A stretch of 22,519 nt of DNA from JBBIQS01 sp037442205 (GTDB taxonomy: Bacteria; Myxococcota; Myxococcia; Myxococcales; UBA5297), in the NCBI GenBank assembly GCA_037442205.1, contig JBBIQS010000111.1, positions 1 to 22,519 of the forward strand. The letters run 5' to 3'. The stretch's first letter is position 1, and the number at the start of each line of letters is the position of its first letter. Under the pieces are notes generated by a model that was not told the DNA's origin, did not search any database, and worked only from the letters and a program-made list of their open reading frames with translations. A program made the position numbers and the translations under genes. Shown here piece after piece: positions 8,255-15,445 of the stretch.

Positions 8255-10078
8255 TCAGCCCGCCGGCTCGAGGGTGATGCGCACCGGCGTCACGCCGCCG
8301 ACCGGCAGCTCGACCTCGCGATTGATGGTCTTGTAGCCGTCGCGGCGGATCTCGAGCTTGTGCTTCCCGGCCGGCAGCTCGACGGTGTAGGGAGTCTCGC
8401 CGCCGCGCTCGCCGTCCACGGTTACGTTCGCCCAGAACGGCTCGCCGTTGAGCATGGTGATGACGCGCAGGGTCCCGTTGCCCACCGGAGCGGCGGCCTT
8501 GGCCTTGGCCGGGACGGCGCTGGCGACCTTCTTGTCCTTCTTCGCCTTGGCATCGTCCTTGGCCGCCTCGGCCGGCTTCTCGTCCTTGGCCGCCTCGTCC
8601 TTGGGCGCCGCGGGCTTCTCGGCCGGCTTCTCATCGGCGGCGGCTTCTTGCGCCGGCTTGGCCGGTTCCGCAGCGGGCTCGGGAGCGGGCGGGGGAGTGG
8701 CTTGCCGCGCCCAGGGCGGCGGCTCGGGCTTCTTGAGCGGCTGCATCTCGGCGCTCGGCTGGGCCGGGCCCGGCGGCGGCTCGCTGCGCTGGTAGAGCTC
8801 GAACCCGACCGCCGCCAGCGCCGCCAACGCCAAACCTCCGAGAATCCCCAGGAACCGCTTCTCGAATCCGGCGGCCTTGGCCGGCGCCGGAGCGGGCTGG
8901 GCAGCGGGCTCGACCACTGCCTGAGCGCGCACCGGAGTCTTCTGCGAAACCGCCGCGGCGCGGATCGGAGTCTTGGGGACGGCGGCCCGCACCGGCGTCT
9001 TCTGGCGCACCGGCGTCCCGGGCGGCGAAGTGCGCCGCTTGGGGATGGCCTGGGTCGGCTGGCCGGAATCCTCGTCGACCTCCTCCTCGACCATGGCCTG
9101 CATCGCCGGGCGCGAGGGGCGGCTGGGCCGCTTGGCCGCGGAGGCATAGGCCTGCTCCACCGCCTGGTACATCTCGGCCGCGCTCTGGAAGCGCTCCTCG
9201 CGCTTCTTCCCCAGGGCCTTCATCACCGCCATGCCCACCGCCTTGGGCAGGGCCGGCACCAGCGCGCACGGGTCCGGGATCGGCGCCTTGAGGTGCATCT
9301 CGATGATCTTGATCTCGTTGTCGCCGTTGTAGGGCGCGGTCCCGGCCACCAGCTCGTAGAGCAGCACGCCCATGGCGTAGAGGTCGGCGCGGTGGTCGAC
9401 TGTCTTGCCCAGCGCCTGCTCCGGGGACATGTAGTGCGGGGTCCCCATCATCGTGCCGGCGCGGGTCAGCGCCTCCTTGGCCTTGGTGTCGCGCAAGATG
9501 CCCAGGTCGAGGATGGTGCAGTGCCCGTCGGGCCCGATGAAGATGTTGCCGGCCTTGATGTCGCGGTGGACGAAGCCCTTGCTGTGGATCAGGCCCAGCC
9601 CGTCGCACAGCTGCTTGAGGATCGGCAGCAGCTCTTCCTTCTTCAGCCCCTTGGGATGCTGGCGCAAGAAGCGCCCCAGGGTCTGGCCCTCGAGGGCCTT
9701 CATCACGATGAACGGGCAGCCGCGGTGGCGACCGACGGCGAAGACCCCGACCACGTTGGGATGCTCGAGGCTGGCGGTGAGCTTGGCCTCGCGCTCGAAG
9801 CGGGTCACGAACTCGGCGTCGCCGGTCAGGTGCCCGGCCAGGATCTTGATGGCGACCTTGCGCTCCAGCGACAGGTCATGGGCCAGCCACACCGACCCCA
9901 TGCCGCCGGCGCCCAGCTTCTTCTCGATCCGCCACTTGCCCTCGAAGACGTCGCCGATCTTGACGGCGACCGCTCCGGCATCCTCGATCTCCTCGGCGAG
10001 CTGCGCGCCGCAGAACTTGCAGAAGCGGCTGGCGTCGTCGAGGGTCTGACCGCAGTTGGTGCAGTTGAGCTCGCTCAA
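8255..10078 (-). CDS. Membrane-anchored Ser/Thr kinase with N-terminal zinc ribbon and C-terminal PEGA domain
   Basis: The 607-residue protein reads in order as follows. A zinc ribbon comes first (C6-x2-C9 ... C20-x2-C23). The Hanks kinase domain spans about 45-312, with LGAGGMGSV (55-63), VAIK (K78), HRDIKAGN (D173), DLG (191-193) and MSPEQ (218-221). A basic linker carries four TP(V/I)R units (about 355-384). One transmembrane helix is at 408-428. A Pro/Ala/Lys/Glu-rich spacer (about 432-530) follows, then a PEGA-type beta domain (537-605). The kinase is thus inside and the PEGA domain outside, held off the membrane by the spacer. HRD is intact, so this is an RD kinase probably activated by activation-loop phosphorylation. 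The start is a TTG at 10078 with GAGGG 8 bp upstream. It diverges from a three-PEGA lipoprotein gene, a possible partner. Confidence 0.94.
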   Translation of the reverse strand: MSELNCTNCGQTLDDASRFCKFCGAQLAEEIEDAGAVAVKIGDVFEGKWRIEKKLGAGGMGSVWLAHDLSLERKVAIKILAGHLTGDAEFVTRFEREAKLTASLEHPNVVGVFAVGRHRGCPFIVMKALEGQTLGRFLRQHPKGLKKEELLPILKQLCDGLGLIHSKGFVHRDIKAGNIFIGPDGHCTILDLGILRDTKAKEALTRAGTMMGTPHYMSPEQALGKTVDHRADLYAMGVLLYELVAGTAPYNGDNEIKIIEMHLKAPIPDPCALVPALPKAVGMAVMKALGKKREERFQSAAEMYQAVEQAYASAAKRPSRPSRPAMQAMVEEEVDEDSGQPTQAIPKRRTSPPGTPVRQKTPVRAAVPKTPIRAAAVSQKTPVRAQAVVEPAAQPAPAPAKAAGFEKRFLGILGGLALAALAAVGFELYQRSEPPPGPAQPSAEMQPLKKPEPPPWARQATPPPAPEPAAEPAKPAQEAAADEKPAEKPAAPKDEAAKDEKPAEAAKDDAKAKKDKKVASAVPAKAKAAAPVGNGTLRVITMLNGEPFWANVTVDGERGGETPYTVELPAGKHKLEIRRDGYKTINREVELPVGGVTPVRITLEPAG

Positions 10079-10320
10079 GGCGCAAACCCTCTGAAAGGCT
10101 GCACTATATCAAAGTTGAACCGCCTCGCTCGGCTTTCCAGAGTCCGCTGTCCGTAGGGGAACGCGCGAGCCCTTCGCCGCGGTCTGAGGTCCGAGGCCAG
10201 CGGCGCAATTGCCCGCGGGTGCTGGCGAATTGGCTGGCAGACCAGCTGCCTCTGGGAAAGTGGCGAAGATGTGGTTGAATGCCCAGGTCGCGCTTCCGCT
10301 CGGTTGTCGAGGAGAGCCTG
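10079..10320. other. Divergent intergenic region between the two PEGA genes
   Basis: These 242 bp separate the divergent starts of the PEGA kinase (-) and the PEGA lipoprotein (+), so promoters for both should lie here. The only A+T-rich patch is at about 10103-10118 (CTATATCAAAGTTGAA), which could hold a promoter element for the kinase. No -35/-10 pair with proper spacing is convincing. Nothing else was recognised. Confidence 0.4.
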
Positions 10321-11430
10321 TTGATTCGTCTGGCCATCGCCTGTCTGCTGCTGCTCTCGGGCCTCGCCTGCACCTGCAGTGCGCCGCCGCCGGTGGAGGA
10401 CCATCTCAACGAGGTTCCGGATCCCACCACCGGACCGCTCCCCAGCCCCGAGCCGATGCCGCCGCCGACGCCGGCACCTCCTCCTCCGCGCCCGACGGTC
10501 CCGACCCAGCAGGCTCAACAGGTTGATCCGACTCAGGAAACGCAGCCCCAGCCGGCGCAGCCGTCCGGTCCGCCTCAGCCGGTGACCATCGAGTCCACTC
10601 CCCTCGGCGCCAAGGTGATCGTCGACAGCTCCGACACCGGAAAGACCACTCCGGCGACGGTGCCGATGCTCGCCGGCCAGCACCAAGTGCGGCTGGAGCT
10701 GGTGCAGCACGTGGCCTGGCAGGGCAGCGTCTTCGTCACCGAGTTCTCCGCGAACAAGGGCGTCACTGCCAGGCTGGTGCCGCTGCTGACCATCGCCACC
10801 GAGCCTTCGGGCGCCGAGATCACCCTCAACAACGCCGCCATCTACCACAGCCCCTGCCAGCTGCCGCTGGAGAAGGAGGGGCCGCAGGTGGCCGAGGTGC
10901 GGCTGGCCGGCTGGGCCACCGAGCGGCACGTGATCCAGATCCCCAGGCTCGAGCCGACGCAGGTGGTGATCAAGCTGGTCCCGGGGGCCGAGCTGCTGGT
11001 GGCCAGCAACCCGCCCGGAGCCGAGGTCGAGCTGGACGGCCAGCGGCTCGAGGATCGGACTCCGGTGACGTTGTCGCTGACCACCGGCAAGCCGCTGACG
11101 ATCAAGGTGTCCAAGCCTGGGTTCAGCTCCGAGACGCGCAAGCTGCCGGCGTTGAAGGCCGGGGAGAACCGCTCGGTGGAGGTGACGCTCAGCAACAAGA
11201 AGCTGGCGGCCCTGGCGGCCAAGGTGAAGGACGGGGAGCGGAAGGTGGAAGCGCTGGAGGCGAAGCTCGCCGCGCTCAAGGAGAAGGAGACCGACCAGGA
11301 GAACTCCGGATCTGGCCAGACGCGCGCCAACCGCGCCGCCCAGCAGAAGGTCGAGCTCGAGCTCAAGCGCGCCATCGACGCGCTGACGGTGCTGCAGGAG
11401 GAGTACGCGCGGGCGGAGGCGGCGGAGTAG
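10321..11430 (+). CDS. Lipoprotein with three PEGA domains and a C-terminal coiled coil
   Basis: From the TTG at 10321 the product is 369 residues. It begins with a lipoprotein-type signal (IRLAIACLLLLSGLAC, candidate lipid-bearing Cys17), followed by a Pro/Gln/Thr-rich stretch (about 35-87). Three consecutive PEGA-type beta domains follow, at about 88-153, 156-221 and 224-291; each has a 'PxGAxVxxDG'-like core (STPLGAKVIVD, TEPSGAEITLN, SNPPGAEVELDG). The tail (about 293-369) is charged, heptad-like and probably a coiled coil. GAGGAG sits 6 bp before the TTG, and this start puts the signal at the terminus; an ATG at 10279 adds 14 residues and has a poor ribosome site. It is likely a periplasmic, membrane-tethered binding or scaffold protein. 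The divergent kinase also ends in a PEGA domain. No enzymatic motif is seen. Confidence 0.87.
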   Translation: MIRLAIACLLLLSGLACTCSAPPPVEDHLNEVPDPTTGPLPSPEPMPPPTPAPPPPRPTVPTQQAQQVDPTQETQPQPAQPSGPPQPVTIESTPLGAKVIVDSSDTGKTTPATVPMLAGQHQVRLELVQHVAWQGSVFVTEFSANKGVTARLVPLLTIATEPSGAEITLNNAAIYHSPCQLPLEKEGPQVAEVRLAGWATERHVIQIPRLEPTQVVIKLVPGAELLVASNPPGAEVELDGQRLEDRTPVTLSLTTGKPLTIKVSKPGFSSETRKLPALKAGENRSVEVTLSNKKLAALAAKVKDGERKVEALEAKLAALKEKETDQENSGSGQTRANRAAQQKVELELKRAIDALTVLQEEYARAEAAE

Positions 11431-11445
11431 CAGCTGGCAGGCGAC

Positions 11446-11859
11446 TCAGCGAATCGCGTCCCGCAGCCGCCGGGTGAGCACCTTGATGATCCCCAGGGCG
11501 ATGGCGTGCTTCTCGGCCAGCAGCTCCTGGAAGTCCTCGCGGGAGATCTTGAGCAGGGCCACGTCGGTGAGCGCGGTGACGGTGGCCGAGCGCGGGCTGG
11601 CGTCGAGGATCGCCATCTCCCCGAAGCACTCGCGCTCGCCCAGCTCGGCGATCAGCTTGTCCTTCTTGTGCACCCGCACCCGGCCGTCGAGGACGATGTA
11701 GAGCGCGTCGCCCACGTCGCCCTCGGCGAAGATCTCCTCGCCGCCGTCGCGTCCCTCCTCGCCGGTGATCAGCGCCAGCTGCGCCAGGTCCTCGCCCGGG
11801 ATCTGCCCGAACAGATCCACCGACTTGAGGAAGAGCACCTTCTCCACCGTGGTGATCAT
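11446..11859 (-). CDS. Stand-alone cyclic-nucleotide-binding domain protein
   Basis: The 137 residues form one cNMP-binding beta-roll with no helix-turn-helix, so this is not a Crp-type transcription factor. The phosphate-binding cassette is canonical (FGEMAILDASPRSATV, residues 79-94, with the glutamate and arginine that hold the ribose and phosphate at 81 and 90), which argues that it really binds cAMP or cGMP. The ATG overlaps the TGA of the upstream transporter/HEAT gene (ATGA, 4 bp), so the two should be made in a fixed ratio. The natural inference is that this domain is the ligand-sensing subunit of that membrane protein; in some related proteins a similar domain is, to my recollection, part of the same chain. 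It is separated by only 15 bp from the convergent PEGA lipoprotein gene. Confidence 0.92.
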   Translation of the reverse strand: MITTVEKVLFLKSVDLFGQIPGEDLAQLALITGEEGRDGGEEIFAEGDVGDALYIVLDGRVRVHKKDKLIAELGERECFGEMAILDASPRSATVTALTDVALLKISREDFQELLAEKHAIALGIIKVLTRRLRDAIR

Positions 11860-14759
11860 CCGCGTCCACCTTCTTGCGAACCGGCGGCCAGCGCCGAGGC
11901 CGCCACCGCCTGCAGGATGGCCCGCGCCCGCTCGCGCACCATCGGCGAATCATCGTTGGCCCGCTTCTCCATCCGCGGCCCCAGCTGCGACAGCGGCAGC
12001 ATCTTCTCCAGCGCCGCCACCGACGCCTCGCGCACCATCGGCGCCGAATGCTCCAGGCTCTCGGCCACCAGCCCCTCCAACGCCGGGTCGGGCCGCTCGC
12101 CGCACAGGTAGAGCGCGCAGGCCCGCACCCACGGACTCTCGTCGGAGAGCAGCTCCCGTGTCCTGGCCGCCGCGTCGAGCGAGGGGAGGGTGACGTGCTC
12201 GGCTGCGGCCCGCAGCCTGGCCTCCCGCGGCAGGTCCTCCAGCAGCGGGAACAGCTTGGCCCGCAGCGGCCGGTCGAGCAGGTTCTCCAGCAATTCCAGG
12301 GCGTTGGCCCGACGCAGGGCGGCGTCCTGGGCCCCGGCGGCCTTGAAGCCGGCGTAGATCAGCTCCACCTCGGCGTCGGGGAAGAGGATCGCCAGCAGGG
12401 TGAAGATCCGCTCCTCGCACAGCTCCACCTTCTCGTAGAGCGCGCTATGGAGCAGCGCCTCGCCGGCGGCCTTGCCGGTGCGCGGGGTGGACCGGGTCGG
12501 CGGCCCGCTCAGCCGAAGCGCCTCGGCGCACACCAGCGCGTGGTAGCCGCGCGACAGCTCGTACTCCAGCGCCTTGAGCAGCGCCTTGCGGTCGATCAGC
12601 AATCCCGGCCGCTTGCGCAGCGCGCGCCCCAGCGCGCGGTAGAGGTTCTTGCGCAGCCCTTCGTCGGGATCGTCCAGGTGCGCCGACAGGGTCACGATGG
12701 CCCGCGCCGTCCCCAGCCGCCCCAACACCCGCGGCACGCCGCGCCGGATCGCCGGTTCCTCGAGCGGATTGTCGAGCACCCGCTCCAGCGTGTTCTCGAT
12801 GCCCGCGCCGTAGGAGGCCAACGCCTCGACCGCCGCTCCTGCCGTCTCTTCGCGCGCCAGCCGGTAGATGAGCGCCGTCACCAGCTCCGGGGCCTTGAGC
12901 TTGCCGGCCGCCTCGATGGCGCAGGTGCGCACCGCCAGCACCGGGTCGCCCATCAGCTCCAGCACCGGCTGGTAGAAGTTGCGGACCCCGATCTCGCCCA
13001 GCACCCGCGCCGCCTGCTCGCGCATCGCCGGGTCGGGGTCGGAGATCAGCGCCTTGAGGGCCTCGGCGGCGCTCAAGACGCCGTCCAGCCCGCCGTAGCG
13101 GATCATGCTGGCGATGGCCGCGGCGCGGATGCGCGGGTTGGCGTCCTTGAGGAAGCCGCGCACGCTGCGCACCGCCTTGTCCCGGCCGATGGCGCAGAAG
13201 GCCTCGATGGCGCTGGCCCGCACCGCCGGATCCGGGTCGTCGAACAGGCGGAAGATGGCGTTGCCGTGCCGCAGCGCCCCGGCCTGTCCCAGCTGCCGCA
13301 GGGCGGCGGTGCGCACCGTCGCCGCCTGGTGCGAGAGCAGCCGCGACAGGTGGGCCTCGGCGTTGGCCACGCTGGCGTGCGGCAGGATCTCCAGGGCGTT
13401 GAGCACTTCCTGCGGCTCGCTCGACTCCAGCGCCTTGACCAGCACCATGGCGGTGGCCCCGTCATTGATGTGGTGGCGGGCGCCCTCCAGGTCGAGCCTG
13501 CGCCGGCGCAGCGTCTCCTGCAGCGAGCTGACGTAGTGGCCGCGGATGCGAAAGACCGCCACGCCCCAGGCCACGCAGGCCACCATGCTGGCGGCGGCGA
13601 TCGGCACCAGCGAGCTGCCGCTCATGGACTTGTAGCCGATGATCAGCAGGCCGCTGATCGCGATCGCCGCCGGCTTGATGACCCCGTCGATGGTGGCCTT
13701 GGCCCCGGCGCGCACGTTGGCCGCCACCGGCAGGTAGAGCAGCTGGGTGGTGGCGTCGTTGATGGTGTAGCGGAAGACGAATTCGCTGCCCTTGGTGAAG
13801 GTGGCGGTCAACAGCACCGGAGCCATGAGCATCGAGATGCTGCCCAGCCCGAGAAACGCCGGCAGGATGGCCAGCGCGGCGATCACCCCGAAACGACTGA
13901 GGATTCGCGAGGTGCCGAAGAACTGGAGGAACAGGGCCAGCACTCCAGTGACCGCGTAGAAGTTGCCGAAGAAGGCGGCCAGGGCGTCCTTGCTGTAGGC
14001 CTTGCTGGCGATCGACTTGAACTGGAAGTCGAGCAGGGTGGTGGCCAGGAAGGTGATCGCCGAGAGCGCGGCGACGTACTTGAGGTGGGTGGAGCCGAAG
14101 ATGCGCGAGGCCCCGGCCCTGGCCCGCGACCTGCCGCCCTTGGCACGCGTCGGGACCCGGTGGCCCAACCGCAGCGAAAGGAAGGTCACCGCCGCCAGCA
14201 GCCCGGCGCACAGCAGCCCCAGGTTCTCGGCGCCGATCCGACTGGCCAGCACGCCCACCAGTCCGCCCAGGACGATGTTGGCCACCGTGCCCCCGGCGCC
14301 GATGGTCCCAAACAGCCGCTTGGCGTCGCGGGAGTTGTAGAGGTCGTTGGCCAGGGTCCAGAACTGGATGATGGTCAGGGCGCCGACCACCTCGACGTAG
14401 ACGTAGTAGGCACCGTAGACCCACTCGCCGGCGCGGCCCAGGGCCAGGCGGAACAGGCCGAAGCCCAGGGCGAAGAGGGCGGCGGAGCCGGCGGTGAGCC
14501 AGTCGCGGCGGGCGCGGTCGGCGATGCGGGCGTAGCCGCTGCCGACCATCGCCACCGCCAGCGCCGAGGCGATGTACATCCAGGGCAGCTGCTCGCGGGT
14601 GCCGTGGGCCAAAAACAGCGCGTCGCGCACCGAGCGGCCGACGATGAAGGTCCCGACCACCGACAGGTTCAGGAAGAAGAGCAGAGACGCCAGGCCCAGC
14701 TCGCCCGGGCGGATCTGGAAGATCGTCTCGATGACCCGGTCGCGCCGCTCTCGGCTCAT
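11856..14759 (-). CDS. NTT-like (Npt1/Npt2, ADP/ATP-translocase-type) membrane protein fused to HEAT repeats
   Basis: The 967-residue protein has two halves. Residues about 20-420 are a polytopic membrane domain of roughly 11-12 helices with the layout and landmarks of the nucleotide transporter / MFS-like family (RSVRDALFLAHG near 42-53; NDLYNSRDAKRLFGTIGAGG; the second-half RYTINDATTQLLYLPV). Residues about 435-950 are an alpha-solenoid of HEAT-type repeats, recognisable by recurring 'DPDPAVRASAIEAF', 'DANPRIRAAAIASM' and 'DPDPAMREQAARVL' units. Classic NTT proteins exchange ATP/ADP or take up nucleotides in endosymbionts. In free-living bacteria the HEAT-fused forms have no established substrate, so calling it a nucleotide transporter is inference. 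It is translationally coupled to a cyclic-nucleotide-binding domain gene. Confidence 0.9.
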   Translation of the reverse strand: MSRERRDRVIETIFQIRPGELGLASLLFFLNLSVVGTFIVGRSVRDALFLAHGTREQLPWMYIASALAVAMVGSGYARIADRARRDWLTAGSAALFALGFGLFRLALGRAGEWVYGAYYVYVEVVGALTIIQFWTLANDLYNSRDAKRLFGTIGAGGTVANIVLGGLVGVLASRIGAENLGLLCAGLLAAVTFLSLRLGHRVPTRAKGGRSRARAGASRIFGSTHLKYVAALSAITFLATTLLDFQFKSIASKAYSKDALAAFFGNFYAVTGVLALFLQFFGTSRILSRFGVIAALAILPAFLGLGSISMLMAPVLLTATFTKGSEFVFRYTINDATTQLLYLPVAANVRAGAKATIDGVIKPAAIAISGLLIIGYKSMSGSSLVPIAAASMVACVAWGVAVFRIRGHYVSSLQETLRRRRLDLEGARHHINDGATAMVLVKALESSEPQEVLNALEILPHASVANAEAHLSRLLSHQAATVRTAALRQLGQAGALRHGNAIFRLFDDPDPAVRASAIEAFCAIGRDKAVRSVRGFLKDANPRIRAAAIASMIRYGGLDGVLSAAEALKALISDPDPAMREQAARVLGEIGVRNFYQPVLELMGDPVLAVRTCAIEAAGKLKAPELVTALIYRLAREETAGAAVEALASYGAGIENTLERVLDNPLEEPAIRRGVPRVLGRLGTARAIVTLSAHLDDPDEGLRKNLYRALGRALRKRPGLLIDRKALLKALEYELSRGYHALVCAEALRLSGPPTRSTPRTGKAAGEALLHSALYEKVELCEERIFTLLAILFPDAEVELIYAGFKAAGAQDAALRRANALELLENLLDRPLRAKLFPLLEDLPREARLRAAAEHVTLPSLDAAARTRELLSDESPWVRACALYLCGERPDPALEGLVAESLEHSAPMVREASVAALEKMLPLSQLGPRMEKRANDDSPMVRERARAILQAVAASALAAGSQEGGRG

Positions 14760-14946
14760 GTTCCTGAGGATTCCCCGCTGGCGAGTCGCTGGGCGCGAAA
14801 GCCGTGGGGCAATCTAGCAGGACGGGCCGGGGACTTTGAAGGGCCTCCGGGCACGAACCGCTCAGCTTCCTGGCCTATGGCGGGGTGCGTCAGGGCAATT
14901 GCGGGCGGAACAGCTCGAAGCTGGTCGACCCCGCGGTTGACGCGGC

Positions 14947-15168
14947 TCAGCCGCGCCGAGAGGAGCTCCAAATCAACCTGCGCCGGTTCACGGTCATGAG
15001 GGCTCGCTGGCCCTGCCAGGCCCGGCTCACCAGCACCACCGGCCCGGGCTCGAGGGAGAGGCGGACCTCACCGACTAGATAATCCCGCGGCGGTGGCTCT
15101 TTGCGACGCGCCCGTATCGCCCCGGCAGCGAAATCATCAGTGATCGCCAGGACCTGGGTGACCTGCGC
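14947..15168 (-). pseudogene. Possible gene remnant
   Basis: On the minus strand 73 codons are open between two in-frame TGA codons. The stretch has no ATG/GTG near its beginning but strong G/C preference at third positions in its second half, and a protein-like translation (DYLVGEVRLSLEPGPVVLVS, then RAWQGQRALMTVNRR). That combination suggests the middle of a former gene and not an intact one. The family is unknown. It could also be chance, since G+C-rich DNA gives many open frames. Confidence 0.3.
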
Positions 15169-15183
15169 TCAGTAATGCAGCGA

Positions 15184-15224
15184 GACCGGCGAGGTGTTCG
15201 CCGGTCCCGCATCTGAAGCTTCAG
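15184..15224. other. Strong hairpin followed by a 12 bp palindrome
   Basis: GACCGGCGA (15184-15192) and TCGCCGGTC (15198-15206) form a perfect 9 bp stem with a 5-base loop. Seven bases later CTGAAGCTTCAG (15213-15224) is a perfect palindrome. The position is just past the stop of the minus-strand fragment ending at 15238, so it may be that gene's terminator, but no T-run follows on the minus strand. The palindrome could be a protein-binding site. Confidence 0.5.
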
Positions 15225-15237
15225 GCGGTTGCCGAAG

Positions 15238-15441
15238 CTACTGCCGCTGATAGCGCATGGCGCCGCTTCTGGCCAGCTTGAGGAACTGGAAAGCGTCGTT
15301 CAACGAGGCGCTGTTCGGATCGGTCGCCCGGCTCTGGAGGGCCATCACCTCGTACTCCACGACTTGGCCGGAGGGCATGGTCGGCGCCGACGCCAGCGTG
15401 CAGGGTAGCGGCCAAGGCGCGCCGTGGATCCTCTCGAGCGC
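15238..15441 (-). pseudogene. 3' fragment of an unidentified gene
   Basis: The frame ends with TAG at 15238. Its last 50 or so codons show nearly exclusive G/C third positions and a natural-looking translation (MPSGQVVEYEVMALQSRATD, then NSASLNDAFQFLKLARSGAM). It is therefore more protein-like than the usual shadow frames. Reading upstream, the frame runs into the 3' end of the histidine-kinase gene, where the kinase frame is clearly the real one. It thus seems to have lost its 5' part. An ATG at 15378 could start a 46-residue peptide but lacks a ribosome site. No family was recognised. Confidence 0.4.
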
Positions 15442-15445
15442 GCCG

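Larger units (their letters stand above)
14760..15445. other. Gene-poor zone with coding remnants
   Basis: About 690 bp lie between the start of the transporter/HEAT gene and the end of the histidine-kinase gene. They contain two minus-strand coding-like fragments without proper starts (14947-15168, 15238-15441) and a strong hairpin with an adjacent palindrome (15184-15224). The promoter of the transporter/HEAT operon should lie in the first 190 bp (14760-14946); no convincing -35/-10 pair was seen there. I see no integrase, transposase or tRNA. Confidence 0.5.

Noticed and set aside
8480..8660. Lys/Glu/Ala/Pro low-complexity stretch as a tandem DNA repeat
   Set aside because: It is an in-frame flexible spacer between the membrane helix and the PEGA domain. 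The repeat units are irregular and explained by protein composition.
8360..10156. 598-codon plus-strand frame opposite the PEGA kinase
   Set aside because: It has no motif, while the minus strand has a complete kinase domain.
11874..14999. Very long open frame (over 1000 codons) on the plus strand opposite the transporter/HEAT gene
   Set aside because: Its translation is dominated by Arg, Gly, Gln and His without any domain pattern, as expected for the antisense of a G+C-rich gene. The minus strand carries clear membrane and HEAT signatures.
15238..15378. Intact 46-residue small gene from the ATG at 15378
   Set aside because: There is no ribosome site, and the coding bias continues upstream of the ATG, so a truncated gene fits better.
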